From DASRWT01 sp963748485 (GTDB taxonomy: Bacteria; Methylomirabilota; Methylomirabilia; Rokubacteriales; CSP1-6), in NCBI GenBank assembly GCA_963748485.1, contig CAVVJF010000009.1:248001-312000 (forward strand): 64,000 nt of DNA, written 5' to 3'. This document shows positions 50,192-59,566 of this stretch, piece after piece. Made by a program: the position numbers and the translations under genes. The number at the start of each line of letters is the position of its first letter. Position 1 is the stretch's first letter. The notes beneath the pieces are model-generated. The model did no database searches, was not told the DNA's origin, and saw only the letters and a program-made list of their open reading frames with translations.

Positions 50192-51523
50192 ATGACTCGC
50201 GATCAGCTCAAGGCCCGCACCCTCGACGCCATCGATCGCCGCGCGCCGGAGATCATTCGCATCGGCGAAACGATCCGGAAGCATCCCGAGCTGGGCTTCA
50301 AGGAAGTCAAGACGGCGCGCCTCGTGGAGGAGACGTTCAAGATGCTGGGGCTTTCCCCCCGGTCCGGGCTCGCCTTCACCGGCGTGCGGGCCGACGTGCC
50401 GGGCGGCGCCGGCCCCGGCCCGACCTTCGCGATTCTCGGCGAGCTGGACGCCCTTCGCGTCACCGGCCATCCCGACGCCGATCCCGAGACCGGCGCGGCG
50501 CACGCCTGCGGCCACAACGCGCAGGTGGCGGGCATGCTCGGCGCGGCCATGGGCCTTCTGGACGCCAAGGCCTTCGAGCACCTCGCCGGCCGCGCGACGT
50601 TCTTCGCGGTGCCCGCGGAGGAGGGCGGCGATCTCGAGTGGCGGGTGAGCCAGGTCCGCGCGGGCCGGCTCGAGCTCCTGGGCGGCAAGGCCGAGCTCCT
50701 CCGCCTCGGTCACTTCGACGACGTGGACCTCGCGATGATGATTCACCTCACCCCGCGCGCGGAGGACGGCAAGGCGAGCGTGCCGCTCTCCAACAACGGA
50801 CGCGTGGGCAAGCTCGCGCGCTACATCGGCAAGGCCGCGCACGCCGGCGGCGCGCCGCACCTCGGCATCAACGCGCTCTACGCCGCCCAGATCGGGCTGA
50901 TGGCGATCAACGCCCTCCGCGAGACGTTCCGGGACGAGGACACCATCCGCGTGCATCCGATCCTCACCGCGGGCGGCTCGCAAGTGAACGTGATCCCCGC
51001 GGAGGCGCGCATCGAGACCTACGTGCGCGGGCGCACCCTCCCCGCCATCCTCGACGCCAACGCCAAGGTGGACCGCGCCCTGCGGGCGGGCGCCCTCGCG
51101 CTGGGCGCGACCGTGGAGATCGAGACCTTCCCGGGCTATCTCCCGCTCGACTGCGACGCCACGATGGCTCGTTACTTCCGCGACTCCGCCGTCGGCCTCT
51201 GGGGCGCCGAGCACTTCGTCCAGCTCGGCCACCGGGGCGGGTCCACCGACATGGGCGATCTGAGCCAGGTCATCCCGTGCCTCCATCCCTACATGGGCGG
51301 CGCCGCGGGGACGGGACACGCCGCGGACTATCGCATCGCCGACCCGGACCTCGCCTACGTGGGCCAGGCCAAGGCGCTCGCCAGCATGGTGGTGGACATG
51401 CTCGCCGACGGCGCCGCCGGCGCGCGCGAGGTGCTGGGCAAGGCCAAGCGCCCGCTGACCCGCGAGAGCTATCTCGCGCTGCAGCGTTCGATGGCGCGCC
51501 GCGAAGTCTTCGAGGGCCGTTGA
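50192..51523 (+). CDS. M20-family amidohydrolase (AbgB-like)
   Basis: A 443-residue M20 peptidase/amidohydrolase. Metal ligands lie in AHACGHNAQ and VPAEEGGD, and HRGGSTDMGDLSQ near the C-terminus belongs to the catalytic dimer region. The dimerisation domain sits between. It resembles aminobenzoyl-glutamate or indole-acetyl-amino-acid hydrolases and would split an N-acyl amino acid or peptide. First gene of a three-gene plus-strand group. Confidence 0.87.
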   Translation: MTRDQLKARTLDAIDRRAPEIIRIGETIRKHPELGFKEVKTARLVEETFKMLGLSPRSGLAFTGVRADVPGGAGPGPTFAILGELDALRVTGHPDADPETGAAHACGHNAQVAGMLGAAMGLLDAKAFEHLAGRATFFAVPAEEGGDLEWRVSQVRAGRLELLGGKAELLRLGHFDDVDLAMMIHLTPRAEDGKASVPLSNNGRVGKLARYIGKAAHAGGAPHLGINALYAAQIGLMAINALRETFRDEDTIRVHPILTAGGSQVNVIPAEARIETYVRGRTLPAILDANAKVDRALRAGALALGATVEIETFPGYLPLDCDATMARYFRDSAVGLWGAEHFVQLGHRGGSTDMGDLSQVIPCLHPYMGGAAGTGHAADYRIADPDLAYVGQAKALASMVVDMLADGAAGAREVLGKAKRPLTRESYLALQRSMARREVFEGR

Positions 51524-51524
51524 G

Positions 51525-52535
51525 ATGCCCCTCGCGAAGATTCCCCTGAGCGCGCTCACCAAGCGCGGCGTCGGGCTCAAGCGCCCGGAGGACGTGGTGG
51601 TCTCGCGCGACGGGCATGTGTGGGCCTCGGACGAGGCGAGCGCCTGCGCGGAGATCCTCGCCGACGGCACCCTGCGCCGCGTGGGCAAGGCTGGCGGCAA
51701 GCCCAACGGCATCAACATGGATCGCGAGGGCCGCATCGTCATCGCCAACTTCGCCCTCGACACCGCCGATCCGGGCTGCCTCCAGCGCCTCGACACGAAG
51801 ACCGGCGCCATCGAGGTGCTGTGCGCCGAGGTCGCCGGCCGCCCGCTGCGCGCCTCGAACTACCCCCTGGTCGACCGCGCCGGCAATGTCTGGTGCAGCC
51901 ACTCCACCTACGATCGCGTCCGGTCGGCGGAGGGCTCGGGCGACGGCTTCGTCTACCGCGTCCGGCCCGACGGGCGCGCCGAGATCATGGCCGAGGGATT
52001 CCACTTCACCAATGGACTCGCCATGGATCCCGACGAGCGTCATCTCTACGTGTGCCAGACGGTGGGCTGCGATGTGGTGCGGCTGCCCATCCGGCGCGAC
52101 GGCACGCTGGGTCCGAAAGAGCGCTACGGGCCCTCGCTCGGGGGGCCGGCCATCGAGAATCCCACGGTGGAGCAGCGCGCTACCCAGGGCGCGACCGATG
52201 GCTGCGGCTTCGACCATGAGGGCAATCTCTGGGTGACGTTGGTCCGGGCCAACAAGGTGATCGCGATCACGCCCGCCGGCAAGGTCGAGGTCATCATCCA
52301 AGACCCGACGGGCGATCTCATGGACTGGCCCACCAACGTCGCCTTCGGCGGGCCCGACCTCCGCGATCTCTACATCGGGAGCGTACGAAAGGACTACGTG
52401 CTCCACGCGCGGAGCCCCGCGCCCCGCTCGTCCACCAAGCGTAGTGCGGAGGGTCCGAGCCATGACGCGCGGGGACACCCGGAACATGCGCCCCCTCTCC
52501 CAGCATCTCCTGGGAGGGTTCGGCAATGTCGGTGA
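51525..52535 (+). CDS. SMP-30/gluconolactonase-family protein, 3' end frameshifted
   Basis: A 336-residue-frame SMP-30/gluconolactonase beta-propeller. It has GKPNGINMDREGRIVIANF, FHFTNGLAMDPDERHLYVCQT and DWPTNVAFGGPDL. The expected ending, SPxPxxPLVHQ, is found in another frame: a one-base deletion in the C-run near 52415-52425 shifts reading, so PLVHQA and the stop TAG at 52442-52444 are missed and about 30 foreign residues are added. A correct end at 52444 would leave 17 bp before the next start. Confidence 0.75.
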   Translation: MPLAKIPLSALTKRGVGLKRPEDVVVSRDGHVWASDEASACAEILADGTLRRVGKAGGKPNGINMDREGRIVIANFALDTADPGCLQRLDTKTGAIEVLCAEVAGRPLRASNYPLVDRAGNVWCSHSTYDRVRSAEGSGDGFVYRVRPDGRAEIMAEGFHFTNGLAMDPDERHLYVCQTVGCDVVRLPIRRDGTLGPKERYGPSLGGPAIENPTVEQRATQGATDGCGFDHEGNLWVTLVRANKVIAITPAGKVEVIIQDPTGDLMDWPTNVAFGGPDLRDLYIGSVRKDYVLHARSPAPRSSTKRSAEGPSHDARGHPEHAPPLPASPGRVRQCR

Positions 52536-53676
52536 GGGCATGTCCATACAGCTCACCCGGGACCGCCGGCGCATCCTGTGGCTCGCCCACGAGTCCGCGC
52601 CAAAAGCCCTGACCGCAGTCGATGTGACCAATCCCCGGAAGCCGGCGGTGATCCTCCAGACCGACCTGCCGCACGAGCGCATGCGCTCGAACAACCTCGA
52701 GGTCGTCGGGGACATGCTGGTAGTGGCCTACCAGACGAGCGTGCCGGGGCTGACGCCGGCCGGCTTCGAGATCCTCGACGTGGCCGACCCCGCCAGCCCC
52801 CGGAAGGTCGGGTTCTTCGACGCCTCCGGGCCGAACTCCCGCGGGGTGCACCACCTCTGGTTCGTGGACGGGAGCTATGTGCACTGTGCGGCGGGCGCCG
52901 CCGACTTCACGCCCCGCCATCCGAAAGACGATCAGTGCTATCGAATCGTCGACGTCCGGCGCCCCGCGAAGCCGGTGGAGGTCGGCCGCTGGTGGCTTCC
53001 CGGCACCCGCGACGGCGACGCGCAGCCGCCGCTGCCGCGACACCCGGCCTTCGACATGGGATACCGGGCGCACAACACCAACGTCTATCCGCGGCGCGCC
53101 GACCGCGCCTACATCGGCTACCTGGACGGCGGCGCGGTGGTGCTCGACATCTCCGACATGGGCGCGCCGAAGCTCCTGGCGCGGTGGGACTACCATCCGC
53201 CGATGCCGGGCTTCTGCCACACCGTGCTGCCGCTCTTCGAGCCCGGGCTGCTCGTGGTGAGCGACGAATCCGTCAAGGACGGCGCCGTCGACTGGCCCAA
53301 GCTCGTGTGGGTCCTCGACAATCGCCTGGAGACCAAGCCCCTGCCCATCGCGACGTGCCCACTGCCGCCCGTCAAGAAGTTCGCGAAGCGCGGCGGGCGC
53401 TTCGGCGCCCACAACCTGCACGAGAACCGGCCCGTCAAGGGCGCGTGGCAGTCGGAGCGGTTCGTGGTGGGGACGTTCTTCAACGGCGGCGTGCGCGCGT
53501 TCGACCTCTCCAACCCCTTCCAGCCCGTCGAGGTCGCCCACGCGGTGCCGCCGGCGCCCCGCAAGTCGCCCAAGAAGGCCATACAGCTCAACGACGTCCT
53601 CGTGGACGACCGCGGCGTGCTCTTCACCGTCGATCGCATGATCGGCGGCCTGTACGCCTACGAGCTTAACGTGTAG
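52462..53676 (+). CDS. LVIVD-repeat beta-propeller protein
   Basis: A 404-residue protein with repeated strand units of LVIVD type, for instance FEILDVADPASPRKVGFF, YRIVDVRRPAKPVEVGRW, VVLDISDMGAPKLLARW and FDLSNPFQPVEVA. These form a beta-propeller. No signal peptide is seen. The start at 52462 follows GGAGGG. A role with the SMP-30 and M20 proteins is likely, but the reaction is unknown. Confidence 0.75.
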   Translation: MTRGDTRNMRPLSQHLLGGFGNVGEGMSIQLTRDRRRILWLAHESAPKALTAVDVTNPRKPAVILQTDLPHERMRSNNLEVVGDMLVVAYQTSVPGLTPAGFEILDVADPASPRKVGFFDASGPNSRGVHHLWFVDGSYVHCAAGAADFTPRHPKDDQCYRIVDVRRPAKPVEVGRWWLPGTRDGDAQPPLPRHPAFDMGYRAHNTNVYPRRADRAYIGYLDGGAVVLDISDMGAPKLLARWDYHPPMPGFCHTVLPLFEPGLLVVSDESVKDGAVDWPKLVWVLDNRLETKPLPIATCPLPPVKKFAKRGGRFGAHNLHENRPVKGAWQSERFVVGTFFNGGVRAFDLSNPFQPVEVAHAVPPAPRKSPKKAIQLNDVLVDDRGVLFTVDRMIGGLYAYELNV

Positions 53677-53682
53677 CGCACG

Positions 53683-53779
53683 CACCCAACCCTCGCGCCG
53701 GGGGCGGGCAGGGCACTCGCTTGCTCAGTACAGCATTCGCCGCGAGCGCCCTGCCCTCCCCCGGCGCGAGGGTTGGGTG
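53683..53779. repeat. Long palindrome: 38-bp inverted repeat, two mismatches
   Basis: Left arm 53683-53720 (starting CACCCAACCCTCGCGCCGGG) and right arm 53742-53779 are complementary at 36 of 38 positions, with a 21-bp loop. It lies between the convergent LVIVD and DppF-like genes. It could be a strong bidirectional terminator or a mobile/interspersed palindrome. Confidence 0.7.
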
Positions 53780-53790
53780 AGGAGCTTCGG

Positions 53791-54762
53791 TCAGTAGAGG
53801 TGGCAGGCGGCCCAATGGGCCGACGCGTGTTCCTTCAGCTCGGGCGTCTCGGTGGCGCACCGGGGCATGGCGAAGGGACACCGGGGGTGGAAGCGGCACC
53901 CGCGCGGCGGGTCGATGGGTGACGGGACCTCGCCGGTCAGGATGATCTCCTCGCGCTCGATGTCCGGGTGCGACGGCAGGGCGGCCGAGAAGAGCGCCTT
54001 GGTGTAGGGGTGCAGCGGGCTCCGGAACAGCTCCTTCGTCCGCGCCCGCTCCACGATCTTGCCGAGATACATCACCGCCACCTCGTGGGCCATGTAGCGC
54101 GTGGTGGCGAGGTGGTGGGCGATGAGCAGATAGCTCACGTGGTACTGCCGCTGCAGATCGACGAGCAGATTCATGATCTGCGCACGGATGGACACGTCCA
54201 GGGCGGAGACCGGCTCGTCGAGGACGATGAGCTTGGGGTTCGACACCAGCGCGCTCGCCACCGCGATGCGCTGGCGCTGCCCGCCGCTGAACTCGTGGGG
54301 ATAGAGATCGGCCTGCTGCGGGCGGAGCCCGACCGCGGCCAGCATCTCGGCGACGCGCGTCGTGATCTCGGGCGCGGATACCTTCCGGTTCACCACCAGC
54401 GGCTCGGCCACGATCTCGCGGACCCGCATGCGGGGGCTCAGGGACGACCAGGGGTCCTGGAACACGGCCTGCACCGTGGTCCGGTACTCGCGCAGGGCGT
54501 CGCCGTAGAGCGTGTGCACGTCCTTGCCGTCCACGAAGACGCGGCCGGCGGTGGGCTCCTCCAGGCGCAAGATGAGCTTGGCGGTGGTGGTCTTGCCGCA
54601 GCCGGACTCACCCACCAGAGCGAGCGTCTCTCCCTGACGAATCGAAAACGTGATCCCGTCCACCGCCTGCACCCAGCCGACCACCGTGCTCCAGAGCAAG
54701 CCCTCGGTGACGGGGAAGTGCTTTGTCAGCCCCTCCGCGCGCAGGATCGGCCCGTTGTCCAT
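53791..54762 (-). CDS. ABC transporter ATPase, DppF/OppF type
   Basis: A 323-residue ATPase. Walker A is GESGCGKTT, the signature SGGQRQRIAVASAL, and Walker B LIVLDEPVSALD. The C-terminal oligopeptide extension has RGCRFHPRCPFAMPRCATE. Last gene of a five-gene importer operon transcribed leftward. Confidence 0.93.
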   Translation of the reverse strand: MDNGPILRAEGLTKHFPVTEGLLWSTVVGWVQAVDGITFSIRQGETLALVGESGCGKTTTAKLILRLEEPTAGRVFVDGKDVHTLYGDALREYRTTVQAVFQDPWSSLSPRMRVREIVAEPLVVNRKVSAPEITTRVAEMLAAVGLRPQQADLYPHEFSGGQRQRIAVASALVSNPKLIVLDEPVSALDVSIRAQIMNLLVDLQRQYHVSYLLIAHHLATTRYMAHEVAVMYLGKIVERARTKELFRSPLHPYTKALFSAALPSHPDIEREEIILTGEVPSPIDPPRGCRFHPRCPFAMPRCATETPELKEHASAHWAACHLY

Positions 54763-54765
54763 GCG

Positions 54766-55746
54766 CTACGCCAGCCGCCAACAATCGGCGGTGTGCCCGT
54801 CGCCCACCGTGAACGAGGGCGGATAGTCCCGCCGGCAGCGATCGTCGGCATGGGGACAGCGGGCGGCGAACCGGCAGCCCTCGGGGAGATCCCACAGGGC
54901 GGGCGGCTGCCCGCTGATCGAGTGGAGGCGCTCGACGTCCTCGTCCATGCTGGGGACGGAGTGCAGCAGGGCCTGCGTGTAGGGATGGGAGGGCTGGTTG
55001 AAGATGGCGCGCACCGGGCCACTCTCCACCACGCGCCCGGCGTACATCACCATGACGCGGTCGCACATCTTCGCCACGATGCCGAAGTCGTGGGTGATGA
55101 AGATGAGGGCGAGGTTGGTGGCCTCCTGGATCTCGCGGAGCAGGCGGAGGTACTGGGCCTGGATGGTCACGTCGAGGGAGGTGGTGGGCTCGTCGGCGAT
55201 GATCACGCGCGGCTCGCAGGAGATGGCGATCGCCCCCACGATGCGCTGCTTCATGCCGCCGCTGATCTGGTGCGGGAAGTCCCGCACCCGGCGCTCGGGC
55301 GCGGCCACCCGGACCTGCTTCAGGCCGTCGATCGCCCGCTGCACCAGCGAGCGCCGGCCGTCGTGGTGATGGATCTGGATGGCCTCGATCAGCTGGTTGC
55401 CGACCGTGAACACCGGGTTGAGGGAGGTCTGCGGGTCCTGGAGAATCATGGAGATGCGCCGGCCCCGGATGCGGCGCATCTCGCGCTCGCTCTTGGCGAG
55501 GAGATCCTCGCCTTCGAGCCGGATGGCGCCCTTGACGATGCGGGCGGCCGGTCGCGGGACCAGCCGTAACAGGGACAGCGCGGTCATGGTCTTGCCGCAG
55601 CCGGACTCGCCCACGATGCCGAGCGCCTCGCCTTGCCGCAGCGCGAAGCTCACCCCGTCCACCGCCTTCACCACGCCCCAGCGGGTGAAGCAATAGGTGT
55701 GAAGGTCCTCGACCTCGAGGACGACGTCGCCGATCTCTCGTGGCAC
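54766..55746 (-). CDS. ABC transporter ATPase, DppD/OppD type
   Basis: A 326-residue ATPase. Walker A GESGCGKTMT, signature SGGMKQRIVGAIAI, Walker B VIIADEPTTSLD, and C-terminal GCRFAARCPHADDRC. GTG at 55746 overlaps the TAG of the binding-protein gene. Partners with the DppF-like protein as a heterodimer. Confidence 0.92.
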   Translation of the reverse strand: MPREIGDVVLEVEDLHTYCFTRWGVVKAVDGVSFALRQGEALGIVGESGCGKTMTALSLLRLVPRPAARIVKGAIRLEGEDLLAKSEREMRRIRGRRISMILQDPQTSLNPVFTVGNQLIEAIQIHHHDGRRSLVQRAIDGLKQVRVAAPERRVRDFPHQISGGMKQRIVGAIAISCEPRVIIADEPTTSLDVTIQAQYLRLLREIQEATNLALIFITHDFGIVAKMCDRVMVMYAGRVVESGPVRAIFNQPSHPYTQALLHSVPSMDEDVERLHSISGQPPALWDLPEGCRFAARCPHADDRCRRDYPPSFTVGDGHTADCWRLA

Positions 55747-57362
55747 TACTTCGCGGGCGGCCTCACGAGGTGGAAGTGCGTGGACCGGCCGGCGGCGAGG
55801 CCGGGGTAGACCCACTCGGCCACGAACTTGGGATTGGCCACGACCTCGTTGGCGAACCAGAACAGGGGAATGTCGGCGTACTCGTCGAAGAGATGGTCGG
55901 CGATGGTCCGGGCCAGCCGCTGCCGCTCGTCCGGCTTCACCGCGTTGGTGAGCGCGAGGTAGTGCTTGTCGATGAACTCGTTCTCGTAGTGATGGTTGGG
56001 GCTCTTGCTGTAGTAGCTCGTCCGGATCCACTCCTCCGACGGCCGCCACGAGATGATGTTCGGCCAGATGCAGCACTGGATCGCCTTCTTGCGGAACATC
56101 TCGCGGACCTTGGCCCAGTCGAGCACCTCGATCTCTGACTCCACCCCGACGTCCTTGTAGTAGATGCCGAGGGCCTCGGCGACCTGCGGGCCTTCCGACT
56201 CCCCCGGCTCGGTGAAGGCGAGGATCTTGAGCTTGAGCTGGCCGGGCCCGTAGCCGGCCTCCTTGAGGAGGGCCTTGGCGCGGGCGGGATCGTAGCCGTA
56301 CATCTTCTCGAAGCGGTGCTGCCACTCGGGGTTGTAGCCTTCGGACTTGTCGGACCAGCCCGTCACGTACGTCAGGGTGCCCTTCCCCGCGAACACGGCG
56401 TTGAGCAGCTCCTTCCGGTTGATGGCCATGTTCAGCGCTTGCCGCACCGGCTTCTTGGTCCAGGCCACGTCGGGCTTGAAGGCGGCGTCGCCGGGCATGT
56501 AGTACTGGCCGCCGAGATACACGCTCATCCAGTCCACCGGGAACGACGACGAGTAGATCTTCATGCCCCGCTTGAGCGCGTCCTTCTGAAGCTCGCGGGG
56601 GAGGTCGGCGATGTGGGCCTCGCCCGACAGGAGCAGGGCGAGCCGCGTCGACTCCTCGCGGGCCAGCCGGAACACCAGCTCCTTGTAGGCCGGCTTCTCG
56701 CCCTTCCAGTGGTTGTCCACGCGCTCGTAGGAGACGGACAGGCCCGGCTGCCGCCCCACGTAGCGGTACGAGCCGGTGCCCGCCGGACGCTTCTCGAACC
56801 CTTCCAGCCCCTCCTTGTCCCACTGGGCCTTGCTCACGATGCGGAGATCGCCGGCGCGGGACGCCGCGTACGGCATGACCGTCGTCGGCTTCTTGAAGCG
56901 GAAGACGACCTCGTGGTCGTTGACGGCCTTGACCTCCTCGACCTGGCGCCAGAACCCGGCCAGCGTCGCCGTCGCCTCCGGGCGCATCATCATCGAGTGC
57001 GAGTGGACGACGTCCTTGGCGGTGAGCGGCCCGTAGCCGAAGTGGAACTGGACGCCCTTGCGGAGGACGAACGTCCAGTCCTTGAAGTCGGGGCTCGCCG
57101 ACCACTTCTCGGCCAGGCGCGGGGTGTACTCCCCGCTCTTCGGATCGACCTCGAGCAGCGTCTCGAGGAACGGGTCGTATTGCAGGTGGTCGGGGCGGGC
57201 GACCACCCAGAAGCGATTGCTCTCGTCGAACCCGGCCGAGGCGAAGACGAGTCGCTGCCCCTTCGCCTCCTGGGCCGACCCCGACATCGTCGTGGTCCCC
57301 AGGGTGAACGCCACGGCCACCAGCAGCAGTGCCAGCACGAGGGACACGAGCCTTGCTCTCAT
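55746..57362 (-). CDS. ABC transporter substrate-binding protein (peptide type)
   Basis: A 538-residue family 5 binding protein. Start at 57362 after GAGGAGG; signal peptide ends near SGSAQEA. It has YTPRLAEKWSASPDFKDWTFVLRKG-type blocks (near residues 90-110), RPAGTGSYRYVG, and VRQALNMAINRKELLNAVF. Probably binds a peptide or opine-like solute in the periplasm. Confidence 0.88.
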   Translation of the reverse strand: MRARLVSLVLALLLVAVAFTLGTTTMSGSAQEAKGQRLVFASAGFDESNRFWVVARPDHLQYDPFLETLLEVDPKSGEYTPRLAEKWSASPDFKDWTFVLRKGVQFHFGYGPLTAKDVVHSHSMMMRPEATATLAGFWRQVEEVKAVNDHEVVFRFKKPTTVMPYAASRAGDLRIVSKAQWDKEGLEGFEKRPAGTGSYRYVGRQPGLSVSYERVDNHWKGEKPAYKELVFRLAREESTRLALLLSGEAHIADLPRELQKDALKRGMKIYSSSFPVDWMSVYLGGQYYMPGDAAFKPDVAWTKKPVRQALNMAINRKELLNAVFAGKGTLTYVTGWSDKSEGYNPEWQHRFEKMYGYDPARAKALLKEAGYGPGQLKLKILAFTEPGESEGPQVAEALGIYYKDVGVESEIEVLDWAKVREMFRKKAIQCCIWPNIISWRPSEEWIRTSYYSKSPNHHYENEFIDKHYLALTNAVKPDERQRLARTIADHLFDEYADIPLFWFANEVVANPKFVAEWVYPGLAAGRSTHFHLVRPPAK

Positions 57363-57391
57363 GAGCGACCTCCTCGGCATCGGGTGTTGCC

Positions 57392-58288
57392 TCACACGTG
57401 TCGGAGCTTGGGATCGAAGTGGTCTCGGAGCCAGTCACCCAGCAGATTCAGCGCCAGCACGGTCAGCATGATGGCCAGGCCGGGGAACATCGACACCCAC
57501 CAGGCCGTCACGATCAGCTCGCGCCCGTCCGCGATCATCAGGCCCCACGCCGGGGTGGGTCGGGGAAGCCCCGCCCCCAGGAAGCTGAGGGCGGACTCGA
57601 GGAGGATGACGTAGCCCACCTGCAGCGTGGCGAGGACGATGAGGGAGTTGACCACGTTAGGAAAGATGTAGCGCGCCATGATGCGGGTGTGGGACGCCCC
57701 CGCCACGCGCGCCCGCGCGATGAAGTCGCGCTGCTTGATGGCGAGGGTTTCGCCGCGGACGAGCCGAGCGTAGCGCGCCCACAGGAGCACCACGAGGACG
57801 CCGATCACGGTGGCGAAGCTCGGCCCGACCGCCGCGACCAGCACGAGGGCGAGCAGGATGGTCGGCAGCGATAGGGAGATGTCCACCAGGCGCATGAGGA
57901 TGGAGTCCACCCAGCCCCCGAAGTAGCCCGAGATCAATCCGAGCGCGGTCCCGAGGGTGCCGCCGATGAAGATCGCCACCAGCGAGACTACCAGCGAGAC
58001 CCGCGCCCCATGGATGATCCGGCTCAGGATGTCGCGCCCCACCTTGTCGGTGCCGAGGGGATGCTCGATGCTGCCGCCCTGCTGCCAGACGGGCGGCTTC
58101 AGCCGCTTGGCCAGCGATCCCTTGAGGGGGTCGTGGGGCGCGACCTGCGCGGCGAGCACCGCGGGGATCACCAGGAGGAAGGTGAGCATCGCCAGGGGCA
58201 CCAGCGGGTAGCGTCGGGCCTGGCGCATGGCGTGCGCCATCCGGGGCGGTGCGTACCAGGGCCGCGTCGTTGCGGTGGCCGTCGCCAT
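57392..58288 (-). CDS. ABC transporter permease, DppC type
   Basis: A 298-residue permease. It has EHPLGTDKVGRDILSRIIHGARVSL, and the EAA loop IKQRDFIARARVAGASHTRI. Six helices. GGGAGG precedes the ATG. It lies between the DppB-type permease and the binding protein. Confidence 0.92.
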   Translation of the reverse strand: MATATATTRPWYAPPRMAHAMRQARRYPLVPLAMLTFLLVIPAVLAAQVAPHDPLKGSLAKRLKPPVWQQGGSIEHPLGTDKVGRDILSRIIHGARVSLVVSLVAIFIGGTLGTALGLISGYFGGWVDSILMRLVDISLSLPTILLALVLVAAVGPSFATVIGVLVVLLWARYARLVRGETLAIKQRDFIARARVAGASHTRIMARYIFPNVVNSLIVLATLQVGYVILLESALSFLGAGLPRPTPAWGLMIADGRELIVTAWWVSMFPGLAIMLTVLALNLLGDWLRDHFDPKLRHV

Positions 58289-58311
58289 GATCGAGCCTCC
58301 CTAGGCGTCCC

Positions 58312-59232
58312 TCACTGATACCGGATGCGAGGATCCAGGTACGCGTACAGGATGTCGACGAGCAGGTTGGTGAGGATGAAGATCCCCGCGAACACGATCA
58401 CCACCGCCTGCACCACCTGGAAATCTCGAGCCCGCACCGCATCCACCACGAGGAGCCCCGTGCCCGGCCAGGAGAAGACGCTCTCGGTGACGACGGCTCC
58501 CGTCATGAGGACGCCGGCGATGATGGCGAAGAAGGTCAGCGGGGCGATGGCGGCATTGCGCAGGCAGTGCTTCCACACGACCTTCCATTCCGCGAGCCCC
58601 TTGATGCGCGTCAGCTTCACGAACTCGCTGTCCAGAACGTCCAGCATCGACGAGCGGACCAGCCGCATGATGGCGGCGACCTGGAACCATCCCAGCGTGA
58701 TGGCGGGCAGGATCATGTACTCGATGCCGCCGCGGCCCGAGGTCGGGAACCACCCCAGGGTGACGGCGAAGATCCACATGAGGACGATGCCGAGCCAGAA
58801 GGCGGGCAAGGACTGGCCGAGGAGGGCGATGATCTTGGCGGCCGAGTCCCAGGCCGAGCCCTTCCAGACTGCCGAGAAGACCCCGATGGGCACGGCGATC
58901 ACGATGCTAATGAGGAGTGCGAAGCCGGCGAGCTGGAGCGTGGCGGGTAGCCGCTGCGCCACCAGGCCCATGGCGGAGTGGCCCGGCCACTTCCACGAGT
59001 GCCCGAAGTCGCCCTGGAGCGCCTTCCCCATGAAGATGACGTACTGGGTGGGCAGCGGCTGATCAAGGCCCCAGTGCTTGGAGACGCGCTCGTAGTCCTC
59101 GGGGGTGGCCTCGAGCGGCAGCATCATGTCCAGCGGGTTGCCGGTCACCCGCACCAGGCTGAACACGATGAGGCTCATGACCCAGATGGCGAGGAGGCTC
59201 TGAAGGGCGCGCTTCGCGATGTACCGCTGCAT
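58312..59232 (-). CDS. ABC transporter permease, DppB type
   Basis: A 306-residue permease, first gene of the leftward operon. Opening MQRYIAKRALQSLLAIWVM; EAA loop DVLDSEFVKLTRIKGLAEWKV. Start at 59232 after GGGAGG. The frame upstream is not coding-like. Confidence 0.92.
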   Translation of the reverse strand: MQRYIAKRALQSLLAIWVMSLIVFSLVRVTGNPLDMMLPLEATPEDYERVSKHWGLDQPLPTQYVIFMGKALQGDFGHSWKWPGHSAMGLVAQRLPATLQLAGFALLISIVIAVPIGVFSAVWKGSAWDSAAKIIALLGQSLPAFWLGIVLMWIFAVTLGWFPTSGRGGIEYMILPAITLGWFQVAAIMRLVRSSMLDVLDSEFVKLTRIKGLAEWKVVWKHCLRNAAIAPLTFFAIIAGVLMTGAVVTESVFSWPGTGLLVVDAVRARDFQVVQAVVIVFAGIFILTNLLVDILYAYLDPRIRYQ

Positions 59233-59566
59233 GCGACCTCCCTGGAAGTGCAGGTGGGTCCGGGTTCTCGCGTCGGGCCTGACCGTACCGCAGGCCGTGG
59301 CCGTTGGCAACTGGCCGCCCGGTCATTGCGGCCTTGACCAGGGCGGGGCGGCTGAGTAGGATCGCCTGCGGGTCAGGGCAATGACGACGAGGCCCCGCTG
59401 ATGCGCTCAGCGCGATTCCGGGCGACGCCGCCCCGTCCCCCGCCCTCCGTCCATCGCCACCCGGCCCGAACGCGCCCTCCGCCGAGTGGCCACGCCGCCT
59501 CGCAGGAAGGACCGAGCCCGCGACGCTCGCACGATCTCGTCCTCGTCCCTCCACAAGGAGGCCCCT
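59233..59566. other. 334-bp divergent intergenic region
   Basis: Separates the DppB-type permease from the Nramp-like gene. It holds a good plus-strand promoter (59334-59362), after which the transcript would have a leader of about 200 nt before 59567. A small stem GCTGA/TCAGC lies within the leader. I see no known metal riboswitch or small gene in it. Confidence 0.5.
59334..59362 (+). promoter_or_regulatory. Promoter of the Nramp-like gene
   Basis: TTGACC (59334-59339), a 17-bp spacer and TAGGAT (59357-59362). The start codon lies about 200 bp further on. Confidence 0.5.
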
